Positions 46,950 to 58,050 of a DNA stretch of 64,000 bases are shown in pieces. The translations under genes and the position numbers were made by a program. Positions within the stretch are counted from its first letter, which is position 1, and each line of letters starts with the position of its first letter. Origin of the DNA: Trichoderma breve. Taxonomy: Eukaryota; Ascomycota; Sordariomycetes; Hypocreales; Hypocreaceae. The notes beneath the pieces were generated by a model, which saw only the letters and a program-made list of their open reading frames with translations, did not search any database and was not told the origin of the DNA. Where the stretch lies: NCBI RefSeq assembly GCF_028502605.1, contig NC_079232.1, positions 1,674,001 to 1,738,000 on the forward strand, read 5' to 3'.

Positions 46950-47762
46950 ATGGCGTCAGCACCAAACCTCTCGTCTCGTTATGAGATTCGGCCGCTCGAG
47001 CTAAAACATTGTAACTGGGCCCAGGCCATTGTCGCTCTTAGCAACGTCTATCAGACAACAGTATGGACAGCTTCATGTCCAGAAGATTTGACGCGGCGTA
47101 CCTACAAAGTCTACAAAAGCATGGCGTATCTGATACAGCATCAGATTGAATCCGGTCATTCGTTGGGAGTGTTTGACAAAGAATACGAGTTCAAACAACC
47201 AGAGTCGGCCATCAGTTCGGGAAAACTCTGCTGGAATTTTGATGATGAGACTGCCAGCGTAACGAAGTTGCTTGACCAGATGGATTTCCCTCTTGTCTCA
47301 GTCGCTATGGCGTACGACAGCTTCGATCCGCTGAATCCTGAAAGGCTGATGGATATCATGGCGGCTCTCTCTAGCTTCGGACCTGCCATGGGTGCCTTGC
47401 AAGCTGCCGACCAACGGGACAGTTCCTGGAAAGCCACTGGCCCAGGTCAAGTATTATTTCGGGCTGCGACGAGCACGCGGCAGGAATATGAGGGCAAGGG
47501 CATCATGAAGTCGCTGGCGCACTACTTAATGCGCACTGCAGCAGCAAAGGGGTTTCGAGCGATTCAAATTGAATGCGTATCCGACGCGGTCACCCACGTC
47601 TGGAGCCATCCTCCAGAGCCATTCCATACGGACCTCGTGAGCGAGATTAACAGCATGGACGTGATGGCTGAGGATGAGTCCGGTAACACGTATTATCCGC
47701 TTAGGCCAGCAAAGCAGAGACTGTGTAAGCTGTATTGCAGATTGCAGGATTCTACCGTGTAA
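46950..47762 (+). CDS. GNAT-like acyltransferase, fungal
   Basis: From the ATG at 46950 the frame encodes 270 residues with no intron. The opening SRYEIRPLELKHCNWAQAIVA is typical of a GNAT beta-1/alpha-1, and the block STRQEYEGKGIMKSLAHYLMRTAAAKGFRAIQIECVS reads like motif A (acetyl-CoA pyrophosphate loop, here with the unusual YEGKGIMKSL in place of the R/Q-x-x-G-x-G/A consensus), followed by the beta-5 strand. The middle has an insertion (about residues 70-140) not found in minimal GNATs. The acceptor substrate is unknown. The frame is open back to 46758, but that extension crosses the inverted repeat and looks like leader. The neighbouring divergent Zn2Cys6 gene is a candidate regulator. 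Confidence 0.72.
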   Translation: MASAPNLSSRYEIRPLELKHCNWAQAIVALSNVYQTTVWTASCPEDLTRRTYKVYKSMAYLIQHQIESGHSLGVFDKEYEFKQPESAISSGKLCWNFDDETASVTKLLDQMDFPLVSVAMAYDSFDPLNPERLMDIMAALSSFGPAMGALQAADQRDSSWKATGPGQVLFRAATSTRQEYEGKGIMKSLAHYLMRTAAAKGFRAIQIECVSDAVTHVWSHPPEPFHTDLVSEINSMDVMAEDESGNTYYPLRPAKQRLCKLYCRLQDSTV

Positions 47763-48318
47763 ACTACCTGTATCCAGTATCTTACTGTATCGCTGTACTG
47801 TAAATACCTACATGGAGGAAACAGAATTGGACGTATTATACAAGATGTGTTTCCGGTTGAAACCCACATTCCGCTCTAGCCTTGCCGCCCATCCCATTGC
47901 CGCCATAGAGACTCTCAACTTATTACATGCTGAACATTGATGTCGCTGGTGACAAACCCAATAATTTGTTACTCGCAGAATATGTAGCTTGCCTTTTGCA
48001 TTACACTAAATCCATGGTTATTCCTAATGTGGCGCATTTGTGCATGTCTCGGAGGTTTGTCGATGGCCTAGACTCGATTTGAAATTGTGAATAGTAATCA
48101 AGCCATCAGTCAATCCCTTTGAGCGCACTTCCGCCCATTTCCAGCCAACAATGACCTTGCGTACGAATTGCAACATTGCCCTAAAGACTGCTTATTCGTG
48201 CAAAGAAGCACCTCTGAGCTACTGATCCTGGATCAATCCACTCCGGCTTCAGTATCCGCTTTTCAGCCATCAAGGGACGTGAAGCCCCAGCCAGACAAAC
48301 AGACAACGGACAGACAGG
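47763..48318. other. Intergenic
   Basis: About 550 bases between two plus-strand genes. No distinct element is recognised. Confidence 0.45.
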
Positions 48319-49992
48319 ATGCCGCAGAAAGTCTCGGCCAAGTCATTCTCCTTCGTCAACTATGATGGACCAAACCTCGCCACTGATGCGCAGGTTCGGC
48401 GGCGCATCCGGCAGCAGGCAATGAAAGACACCGCCATAGCCCGGAGACAGAGGGGGGACTATGGCAAGCACAACATGAGGCAGTATCCCATGTTTGTGGG
48501 ACCCAAGCAGTTGCTGGACGATCCCGAGGCTCTTGACGATGACTCAAGTCTAGATCAATTGCAACGATTTTACCAACCTCCGTCTCTTTCCATGCCTTTT
48601 GCCTTCCAAGACCCAATGATGCCCAAGCAATTCTCGGTTCTTCTGAATCTCATGCCACTAACCGGCCTCCGCCTCGGTGTCGGTACCCTTTCTCACTACT
48701 TATACGAACCAACACAGCCTAAAGATCGTATCATCGCAGCGCAAGTCTCAAGTCAGAGGCTTTTGTCATTTATACCCAGTCGATATGGGCACGTATCACT
48801 GCTCCGCCATGCAACCGATTGTGTCATTGCAAAACTTCAGTATCTATCCCAGCGAGAGGAGGATAGATCGCCCAAGGGCGATTTGAAGGCGCTGATGCAC
48901 TATCAAAAAGCACTTAAAGCGCTGCAACATGCCTTGCTCGATGAGCGCGAATGGGCGAAACCAGAAACGCTATGTGCCACACAGTTATTGAGCATATTCG
49001 AGGTTCGTGTCACCTGTAGAGCAATGAGAGTCTCATCATGGCCAATGTTGAGCTGACTAGTTGTTCCTTTTCCCCAGGCTCTCAATGGAGATGACAGGGA
49101 AGATTCTTGGATGCACCATGTTGGCGGTGCAGCTCGGCTAGTAGAGGCTCGAGGCGCCCATATGTTCAATACAGAATTCGAGAAGGCTTTATTCCTAGCG
49201 CATATCGGGCCAACGGTAAGGAGATTCATGTTCTCAAAGAAAGCCGCTGATTAATAAATTAATTCCTTTTTTTTCTCCTAGGTTATGTCAGCATTCTTGA
49301 ATAATACACCTTGCTTTCTGGAAGAATCCCGGTGGCAAGCCGTCATTCGAGAGGCTGTTAGTGAAGACGCGACCCTTACCAACGACAAGGAATTTGCCCT
49401 CGCTTTATGGGGAGGCCTCATTGAAATGCCAAGATTGTTCAAAAGAACAACAGAGCTGTTGCTTTCACCATGTCCGCCTTCACAGAAAGACATTGACGAT
49501 ATCACAGAGCGCCTCTTAGCAAAGCGTAAAAATCTCGTGATATGGCTAAGTCTGATAAAGAAGCGCCCCATAGTCCAAACCAACGGCGGCTTTCGCGAAG
49601 ATGAATATGGAGTTCTTGTCTTTCCTAGCGATTTTGACTATAGGAAGTTAGGCCCCTGGTGTCTAACGCGTCTAGCTTTACGAGGAACATACGCAGTCTG
49701 TCGAATGATCAAGTCGAGACTTTTGTATGCCATTGCTCCAGCAAAGTTCCACGACTTGGAAATTGAGGCACAAGACATTGCACATCGCATTCTCAACCTA
49801 AAGGAAGAGATGGCTCCATACAAAGATTCAGCTTTGATATGGAATCAGTTCATGGCGCAGGGCAGCTGGATTGCCAAGGGCATAGCTGAAACAAAGGACG
49901 CATGGGGCGAGGAGGGCGAAGGACACGACGGTATGCTTAGCAAGTCCAAGTTTAAGAAGTGGAACGAAGTGATAGGGAGGAAAATATCCTGA
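48319..49992 (+). CDS. Fungal transcription-factor-like protein without zinc cluster
   Basis: Exons 48319-49002, 49078-49215 and 49282-49992 (phase 0 at both junctions) give 510 residues. The N-terminus FVNYDGPNLATDAQVRRRIRQQAMKD matches the short conserved start of many fungal proteins that carry the C-terminal regulator-like helical domain but no DNA-binding cluster. The helical part includes HYQKALKALQHALLDE and, after splicing, ALNGDDREDSWMHHVGGAARLVEARG, which is the typical GxxxWxxHxxGAxxLVxxRG-like signature of fungal-specific regulators. The C-terminal half is helical and ends in a basic stretch. No Cys pattern is found in the first 100 residues. It may act as a cofactor, or be a regulator that has lost its zinc finger. 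Confidence 0.82.
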
Positions 49993-50311
49993 TATGCGAA
50001 GCATGTGGCGTTTTAGATCTTTTCTTGCTTGTCTTCGTACTCCAATCCTGTAACTACCTCTATAGTTCACAGTTAGTCATTCAGCGATCGCCTTTTCAAC
50101 AAATAGAAACAACACGACTCTTTTTAACTGCATTATGTGTAAGGGACACGGAATCATAACCTATCACTCCTCTATGAGCAACCACTATGCATCTTAACGT
50201 TGACTTCGTCTTTTATTCATATAAACCCATATTTACATGCTCATGAATCATGAATTATGATTAATTTATGAATGCCAGATTAACCTTAATCCCATTCCAT
50301 CAAGAGAGACA
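49993..50311. other. Convergent intergenic spacer
   Basis: About 320 bases with AT-rich sequence, holding the 3' ends of two convergent genes. Nothing else is seen. Confidence 0.5.
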
Positions 50312-50573
50312 TTAATCGCAGGTAGCGGTATCGCAGTTACCACGGGGGTCGTTGCAGCTAGGATCGCTGGGCTCAACGCAGAAAGTAGTGGGAGTAACTC
50401 CAAATCCTCCAAAGTGGTTGCAAACTTGGTCACCAGGGCAGTCCTTCATAATTGTCAACAACAGAGAACAAGTAGTAAGTAATGGAAAGAAACTATGTGA
50501 GACTTACGTTGCAGGTGTTGCAAGCGCTGGCCAGAGCGGCAGTAAGAGCAAGGAGAGCGGCGTAGACCTTCAT
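50312..50573 (-). CDS. Small secreted cysteine-rich protein (8 Cys, 65 residues)
   Basis: Two exons on the minus strand, 50573-50508 and 50443-50312, with a 64-nt intron (GTAAGT donor, GAAG acceptor). Residues 1-17 (MKVYAALLALTAALASA) are a textbook signal peptide with an ASA cleavage motif. The mature 48 residues contain eight cysteines at 18, 21, 24, 30, 44, 52, 59 and 64, so four disulfides are possible. There is no lysine and there are many Asp/Asn/Pro/Gly, so the mature protein is acidic. It matches no family I know by name. Small secreted cysteine-rich proteins include effectors, antimicrobial peptides and surface proteins, and no role is assigned. A TATA-like element lies at about 50685-50694 upstream. 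Confidence 0.75.
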
Positions 50574-52960
50574 ATTGTCGGTTGTTTTGTGAGTTGTTTA
50601 ATTTATTGAGAGTTGATGATTGTTGTTTAGAGGGCTGATTTAGATATCTTCTAAAAGTTCAATGATCGGGGGGATTTAGACGAGTATTTATAAGTTTTGC
50701 AATACGTGATACCCTCCCAACCAGATCATCTCAGGAACCACTCAGCCTTCTTCATAACTCGCTTCATTGGCTCGAGTTAATCCATGTAGGTACCTTGCAT
50801 CGAACCACTACCGGGGACTCTGTTATGGCTGACCACCTCCACGGCTGACCACTTCTATAGCTGACCACATCACCAATGACACTTCCATTAGTTGGCTCAC
50901 CGACTTCCGATAACTAGGGGGGGCTTGTTCTTTGTTAAATCCGGCTATCCACTCCAGTTTTCATCTACGGGTACGTATGATCGGGGAGTCGTAGCTCTCC
51001 GCAAAACATGTCTCTGCAGTACATAGCACGTCTGCTCTCAGCTTTGGCCAAGTAGCAAATATCATAATAACTTCTCGACTAGATTTCAGCACTTAGAATC
51101 TCCTAAGGTATTAGATATTCTCAAAAGAAGTGTTTCCTATATTATCTGACGCCTGCGTTTTGAACTTAGTATGCCGTATCCTAGAACGGTTGTACGAATT
51201 AATTAGCATCAACAAACACATAATGGAGGGATCGGCATTGGCCCGACGACCCGGGCCGACTGAGTTAAGACGGTATAATTGGTGGGCTTGGTTTTTTGCG
51301 GCATAAGACCGCATATGTTTACAACGTTCTTACAAATTGTTGGGTCTCTTTCCAAGGGGTATCGGGTATCAGTCGATTCCCCAGTCTCTTTCCATATCTG
51401 GAAATCTTTCCTGGTTGATGCGTCGTCCCGTGCTCGCGGAAAGCGACCGGCGCGATCTTTAAGCATACAAGTAGTATGTAACCTAATAGCTTATGGTCTA
51501 TCGATCTTCAATAGCCAACCTTTCCTAATGGTACAAAACATCTTACAGAACCGCTCATGATGGAAAAATTATCTAGTTTACACTAAACAAACCAAGTTTC
51601 TCTCTTTTCAATAACTCCAGTTGTTATCCGCGACTGAATATGTTTGTCGTAATTGTTTTACTCATCTGACTAACGGGACTCAATATTCGGTTCTAACCCG
51701 ACTGCTTAGCTAGATCTGCCTTCCTATTTCGTTCACTCACTCTCACGAACACGAACATGCATACCCCTATGCTGCAGTAAGCTTACCTACCTAGGTACCT
51801 CGGCAGCGGGTATTTGTCCATTTATCCCAGTTGCTGAATATGTTGTAGCGGATGGAATGTTGTGCCGTACACCTGTATTTAGGGCGGAGTTTGAAGGCTG
51901 ACTTGAAGGATCTAATTGGAAGAATTAACTGCTTCGAGATTTGACAGCAGAGTTGACTAAAGAAATACGGCTTCAAAAGGCGCTGCCCAACCAGGTTCCT
52001 CTTTCGAAGGCTAAGCGAGAACGAAACGAATTGCCGATGCTAACTCCCGATGCACACCAGTTGCCTGCCGAACAAAGTCGATACATAGAAAAGCGTGCCA
52101 GTATAATACTATGTTGCTTCCTGTGTCCTCTTGAGCAAAGCTTCAATATTTCTGCTTCAGCTGTTTAGAGAATGATTATTTGTCAATTCTTCTTCGTGGG
52201 GAAAAATGTTATAAGAGAACAGCAAAGTGGGCCATGAGAATAGTAATACGGCATGTGACGTGACAGAGACAAATTAACAATCACCCCAGATTGTCGAATA
52301 GTACAGGACAACCCGGTAGGGAATGAAATGCACAGCAAATAGCAGAAACTTTCATGTAACCCCTGCGGCCTGGGAAGAACTTTTGTAATACTGTATGCTT
52401 GCATTGAAACACGCACTAACTTTCCTCAGCGGTTTCTGATTCTCGTATTGTAACTTACAGTAGTCCCCATAATTTGGGACGAAATGCTACCCAATTGTTA
52501 CACCCATCGTGCGTTTGGCACGATCGATACTACTCTCGTGCCATGCACGGCTTCCTTTTCTTTTCAGACAATGTAGACCTGTAGAGAAATCGGAGTTGTT
52601 CTGTTACATCTTGGCTGGAACAAATTAAGCATATTGACGCTTTGATCCCGGATCAGTAAAAAAGTAAAGGCGACATGCCCATCGGACCCAGTATTCATCA
52701 TTAAGATGTGTTGCTATTTTTACAAATGCTACCTCTTAAAAGCGGTGCAAGCAGTTATAATAAACCAGGCTATTTCCAGCAAGTTTATGAAGAAAACGAG
52801 TATGTGCACATTTGGGATATTTAATTGTATTGCCAAATCGCGAATATCGATAACCTATTTTGTAATTTAATAGCTCTCTGCTTCTACTATCTTTAGTGTT
52901 TCTTTACCCTACATCGTGTTTGAAGGTAACAAGCTAAAAGGTAAGAGTAGGCCAGATCTC
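50574..52960. other. AT-rich intergenic with tandem 16-bp repeats
   Basis: About 2.4 kb. It contains the TATA-like TATTTATAAG at 50685-50694 and the triple repeat at 50828-50875, both upstream of the secreted protein gene. The remaining sequence is AT-rich with only short frames, and may include decayed DNA. Confidence 0.45.
50828..50875. repeat. Three tandem 16-bp repeats (GCTGACCAC core)
   Basis: GCTGACCAC occurs at 50828-50836, 50844-50852 and 50860-50868, an exact 16-bp period with diverged spacers. It sits about 255-300 bases upstream of the secreted cysteine-rich gene (minus strand, where it reads GTGGTCAGC). It looks like a binding-site array. Confidence 0.7.
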
Positions 52961-54895
52961 CTATGGCATATTCAAGAAAACTTCCTTCAGCTTGGGGTAG
53001 TTGGGCGTTCCCATGCCAGTTATCGGATCCCAACCCTCGACAGCACTAAATCCATCAGTACTACAGCCCGAATTGTGGCCACTCGTGATATCGTTAAATG
53101 CTTCGGGGTGTTGATATAACACTGGGTTGATGAATCCAACAGGCTTCTTGCCCGCATTCATGCGGAACGAATTGATGCGTGTAATAAGACCTGCAAACAC
53201 AGGGGCGGATGCAGACGTCCCTGCTGCGAGCGTGATACCATCATTAACTCCAACCCATGTAGCAAAGTTCACTCCGATAGCGGAAACATCGGGATAGCCA
53301 CGACCGCCACGATTATACCGACCAGTCGTGTGTGTAGCATTGAGCGTGATGTTATAGTAGTCGTAGGGTGGCGGGTGATTGTTAAAGTATGACTTGATAG
53401 TGTTGGCTTGGTATGATGGTGTCCCAAAGATATTGGAGAAGCCGCCTCCACTGAAGCCTGCTGCCTTCTCTAAGAACTTCACGTTACCACGAATACTGCT
53501 AGTTGTGAGATTCGTCGCTCCAACAGCGGTAACATAAGGGCAGTCTGCCGGTTGTATCGTGACAAAGGGTCCATCGGAGCATTGAGAGCTGCCAAAGCCA
53601 CCCACACCTCCGTCTCCTGAAGCTACGATGACAGTAACGCCCTGTAAGCCCAACTTCATCCACTCATTGCACTGACGTCGCTGGTAGTTCATCGGCAGGC
53701 TCCCCCCATCTTCACCGTAAGAGATTGAGATAACATTGGTTGGAGTGTAGGCACCACACTGTTCCGGCTGGTCGTAGCCACCTTCACTCGTGTCCGGGTA
53801 AGTTGGGTCAACACCCGGAAGGTCGCCCGTCTCACCGTACGCAGAGTATGTACAGTATGATTTATCAAGAGCATCGAGGAAAGTGTTAAAGAGGCCGCTG
53901 ACCCCACCGCCGCCAGCCTCATAATAGAAATCATCAACTAGATAATTAACCACCTTGGCTGGGTAAGCAAGGGGATATGCCGCCTGGAAGTCAAGATCGG
54001 CCTCCTCTGCAGCGTCATACGGTAACGGGGTGGGTGTAGGCGCTCCATCGATGCCTTGAAATTCTGGCTGCGTGCCTTGTGGGATCTCAGGTGCAAAAAG
54101 CTTGAGGAAAATGCTGAGGCTGTCCGGACTGTACTGCTGCCCTTGGGTTGAGTAGATGCCGATTGAATTATTTGGGTGCCCCTTGGGTTTATCTGCTACG
54201 TTATACATCGCGCGGACACACTCAGGGGTGACCATAGAGGAACAGTTCGAAAGGTTGCCGGATTGTTCCGGTCGCATAGTCGTTGTAGGTGTCAGTTTAG
54301 GCACCATCGGACCAAAACTGCGAACGGAGGTCTGGTCCCGCTTCCTAATCTCGAGCATCATAACGCCAGGTGTGATGAAGTCGATGCCATCCCGAAGATG
54401 TAATGGAATGTGATATTCTTGGCAGCCAAGAGCAGCCCTGCCTGATATTTTGCTCGTATACTCGTGATACTCGGTATGAAGGAGTTCCTGGAGTTCCGCA
54501 ACCGTAGCATTGAGTTCCAGCCATTGACGACTTCGAGATAGATTGATCACTCTGTCGTTCAAAGATGATTTGAGCCACTTAGTAACAGCATCTATTCTCT
54601 TCTTTGACGGCGCAAACATTTCGTCCACTTCAGACGCTGAGAGATGTTTTCCATAGTGCTCTGAGTTGGGATGAGATATATTCATCAACAAAGCTTCGCC
54701 AATGTCGAGGTTGCTTTGGGTCAGGCCAACTCGCACTGGAACTGTGGTAGCTCCTTCAATGCGATTCTTCTTTGTCCAATGAGAGTTCAAGAGCCCGTCA
54801 CGCACCTCATGCCGTACATGGCTTGATGGTACCACACGAGCTACAGCCACGCTGAGCAGAACTGCTACAGCAGTAAAAGTAACTGGTCTCTTCAT
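52961..54895 (-). CDS. Secreted sedolisin-type serine-carboxyl peptidase (S53)
   Basis: Single exon; the ATG at 54895 gives 644 residues and opens with a signal peptide (MKRPVTFTAVAVLLSVAVA). The pro-domain of the pro-kumamolisin type follows (VGLTQSNLDIGEALLMNISHP, HYGKHLSASEVDEMFAPS). The catalytic part has the Glu-x3-Asp helix in EADLDFQAAYPLAYP and the serine motif GTSASAP (Ser about 561). The calcium site lies in FNDITSGHNSGC and GWDPITGMGTP. Family members are acid endo- or tripeptidyl peptidases secreted by fungi. An in-frame start at 55003 exists but would place residues before the signal peptide. It is divergent from a second S53 gene, and a tandem duplication followed by inversion is plausible. 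Confidence 0.93.
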   Translation of the reverse strand: MKRPVTFTAVAVLLSVAVARVVPSSHVRHEVRDGLLNSHWTKKNRIEGATTVPVRVGLTQSNLDIGEALLMNISHPNSEHYGKHLSASEVDEMFAPSKKRIDAVTKWLKSSLNDRVINLSRSRQWLELNATVAELQELLHTEYHEYTSKISGRAALGCQEYHIPLHLRDGIDFITPGVMMLEIRKRDQTSVRSFGPMVPKLTPTTTMRPEQSGNLSNCSSMVTPECVRAMYNVADKPKGHPNNSIGIYSTQGQQYSPDSLSIFLKLFAPEIPQGTQPEFQGIDGAPTPTPLPYDAAEEADLDFQAAYPLAYPAKVVNYLVDDFYYEAGGGGVSGLFNTFLDALDKSYCTYSAYGETGDLPGVDPTYPDTSEGGYDQPEQCGAYTPTNVISISYGEDGGSLPMNYQRRQCNEWMKLGLQGVTVIVASGDGGVGGFGSSQCSDGPFVTIQPADCPYVTAVGATNLTTSSIRGNVKFLEKAAGFSGGGFSNIFGTPSYQANTIKSYFNNHPPPYDYYNITLNATHTTGRYNRGGRGYPDVSAIGVNFATWVGVNDGITLAAGTSASAPVFAGLITRINSFRMNAGKKPVGFINPVLYQHPEAFNDITSGHNSGCSTDGFSAVEGWDPITGMGTPNYPKLKEVFLNMP

Positions 54896-55994
54896 TGTAA
54901 GATGAGTTAAAATGTTGTTGACTTTAGAGTTGTGTGCCAAGAACATACTTTCAGAGTATCCAACCAATGCATTTATATACCATCCTGTCTCAATTTTGGT
55001 CATTTTTTCTCTCTCTCATGAGTTTAAGAGATATCCTCCAAAAGTTCCCTTACCTTCTAAATTCGGATACGAACAACTTCCTAGTGGTGTATAACGGCTA
55101 ATATCAAAAGATAAAAAGGCTCTTCTTTGATTGGGGGGAAACATGCCGCACGGTATGAATTAAGACCGTGTCTGTCAGTTGTCAACGAAGCTTGCAGCAT
55201 AGCCTGCTTGCCCCTGATCGTTTGATTCTAGGGCATACAAATTAAATAATGGACACTACGAGACTTCGTCCAATGAGAAATATGAAACACAAAGCATGCT
55301 TCCTATTTATTTGAGAGAAAATATGGAATCTTCTATAGGATGAGAATCAGCAAATTACTTGTAAGCGTTCTGCTCTCGCTTGCTATTGGTATCATCAACG
55401 TGTTGTGAAAGTTCACCCTGGTGGCCCTTTGTGAGGCCCAAAGACGGGACCAGCAATCAAGTTGACCGCCTTATTTGCGTCTATAGCAAGGTATGATGCT
55501 TACAATTAGACACCATGACACGTAGAGTTAGAGTGATTATCCCGGGTCTCGAGCCTATTTCGAATACTTGAAACCGTTGGTCCCGTTGATAACCGGCGGC
55601 AAGACTCGGAATTCCGGAACGTTAAGCGGGGTGCCGGTTCAAGTATTTCTCTGAGAGATAACTTGCTAGAGAGCCCTTGTTCTCACAGGGTTTGATTCAA
55701 CACCTCACACAGTGTGTAGACTGGATCCATATTGTATGCACGATGGTTGTTTCATGTTTCATGTTTACATATCATATCGCCCGATACGAGAGTCTTAATG
55801 CTGGGGAGCCCTGCTCTATGCAGAACTGGAGGAGGCTGTGCTAGATGATTGCTACTATGGCTACATGTGTGCTACATGAATGGTCCAACATCTGGGTTAA
55901 TTGATTTCTTATATATCTTCGTGCTTTAATCGCTGGCTTTCTTCAGTTGTTGTTCTATGCTGTTCAAAACACTTTTCAAAATATTAAAGACAAC
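54896..55994. promoter_or_regulatory. Bidirectional promoter of the two sedolisin genes
   Basis: 1.1 kb between divergent protease genes. A loose inverted repeat lies at 55563-55647 (core AATACTTGAA against TTCAAGTATT). Co-control is inferred from geometry. Confidence 0.4.
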
Positions 55995-58050
55995 ATGGGT
56001 TCATTACGCACGTCTTGGACACTTTTCTGCTCTGCAGCAGTGGTCTTCGCTGGGACTTCATTGGCTGAACATGTCATCCACGAGCGTTCAGTAGAGTCTA
56101 AGGGAGAATGGGTTAAGATAGGCGGTATCAATCGCAATGGCCATCTGCCTGTAAGCATTGGACTGACCCAGCGGAATCTCGATCTTGGTCACCAACTGCT
56201 CATGGAAAGGTACGCGATGATATAACCCATAGAATCTCTTACATGGCTGACTCTCCTAAGGTCTAATCCTGACTCGCCCAATTATGGCCAGCATATGACC
56301 CGAGATGAGGTGAACGATCTGTTTGCACCCCACGATGACAGCGTGGATGCGGTTCACAGTTGGCTCGAAGCTGAGGGCATCGAGTTGGACCGCGTGTATC
56401 GATCAGACAATCGCCAATGGGTACAATTTCATGCTACTGTAGGGGAGCTTGAGAAACTCCTTAATGCAACCTACGACATATATGAGAACCAGAAGACTGG
56501 TATTCGTCAAGTTGGGACAGACGAATACTCGATCCCGGCTGATCTTATGGACCATATTGACTACATTACCCCAGCAATTACAAGGCTACAGATCGCTGGT
56601 GACGTTGAGAAGCGGCGGGTTCGTCGGGAGGTCAATACTAAGAAGGATGATGTGATCCCCGCAGCTCCGTTAGGTGGCCAAGACGTCACGAGCAACTGCA
56701 ACGATTTCATCACACCCCGTTGTATTCGTAACATGTACAACATACCTATCTTTGATGATGCCGTCGAGGGTAATGAACTGGGCATCTACGAGCGACAGCC
56801 GTACAACCAAACCGGGTTGAGCATCTTCTTTGAGAAATTCGCAACGTAAGCTACTTCGGCATTTTGGGACATGGGAGAAAACAACTGACGTCTACTTTAG
56901 ACATATTCCTACCAACACTACGCCTCTATTTACTGCAATTGATGGTGCTCAGAGATTCAGTGATCAGGATACCCCCCACGTTACAGGCGACCTCGAAGCC
57001 ATGCTGGACATAACCTGCGCCTACCCGATTGTGTATCCCCAAAATATCCATGTTTACAACGTCGACGACCTCAATTACCAAGTAAACTTGACCCAAGGTT
57101 ATTTCAACACCTTCCTTGATGCTCTTGATGGCAGTTATTGCAACCGCACTGCTTTTAACATTACGGGTGATAGCCCCGAGTACGACCCAGTCTACCCAGA
57201 CCCGAATGGTTTCAAGGGAGAGAGGATGTGCGGCCTGTTCAAACCTACCAACGTCATTTCCATCTCTTACAGCCCAGAAGAACAACAGCGAAGCGTAAAT
57301 TATGACAGACGCCAGTGCAGTGAGTGGATGAAGCTCAGTCTACAAGGCGTGACGATAGTCGGAGCAACAGGCGATTTCGGCGTTGCTGGCAACGGAGGCG
57401 ACTGTATCGAAGATGCAAACGGTAACTTTACCATTTTTAACCCATTGACCCTCACGAATTGCCCATATGTGCTGGCCGTTGGCTCAACGCAGCTGGCTCC
57501 AGGTCATAGCGACGGTAAAGAGGGTAACGAGATCGCTACCAGCGATTTATTCTCCAGCGGTGGATTCTCGAATATTTACCCTACCCCTGACTGGCAAAAG
57601 AGTGCCGTTGACAAGTACTTTGATGAAAATCCAACGCCGTACAAGTTCTACAACACCTCGGAGGGCAAGAACATCGGCGCAGGCGGCGGCATCTTCAATC
57701 GTGGAGGCCGCGGGTTCCCTGATATCTCAGCAGTTGGTTATCGTGTCATCACGGTTGATTTCAACGACGTCTTCATCGGTGGCGGTACATCAGCAGCCGC
57801 CCCAATTGTCGCCGGTATTCTTACTCGAATTAACACTGAGCGATTGAAGGCGGGCATGCCAACCCTCGGCTTTGTAACTCCAGCCTTGTATGCTAATCCC
57901 AGCGTCCTCAACGATGTCACAGTGGGTAACTCATCTGGCTGTAATACGCCTGGCTTTTTGGCCGCCAAGGGTTGGGATCCGGTGACAGGTTTGGGTACTC
58001 CAGATTACCCCAGGATGTTGGAATACTTCATGAGCTTGGGTTCGAAATGA
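55995..58050 (+). CDS. Secreted sedolisin-type peptidase (S53), second copy
   Basis: Exons 55995-56209, 56261-56845 and 56901-58050 give 649 residues. The signal peptide is MGSLRTSWTLFCSAAVVFA, and a pro-domain with the same order as its neighbour follows (VSIGLTQRNLDLGHQLL, NYGQHMTRDEVNDLFAPH). The catalytic Glu and Asp lie in GDLEAMLDITCAYP, the serine motif is GTSAAAP (Ser about 564), and the calcium site is LNDVTVGNSSGC with GWDPVTGLGTP. Unlike the other copy it has two introns and the text in between is clearly diverged, so the two are old paralogues rather than a fresh duplication. It should be secreted and active at acid pH. Confidence 0.93.

Noticed and set aside
51941..52168. Plus-strand 75-residue frame that vaguely recalls a transposon-encoded protein
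   Set aside because: Too short, no catalytic motif or terminal repeats found, so no mobile element is called.
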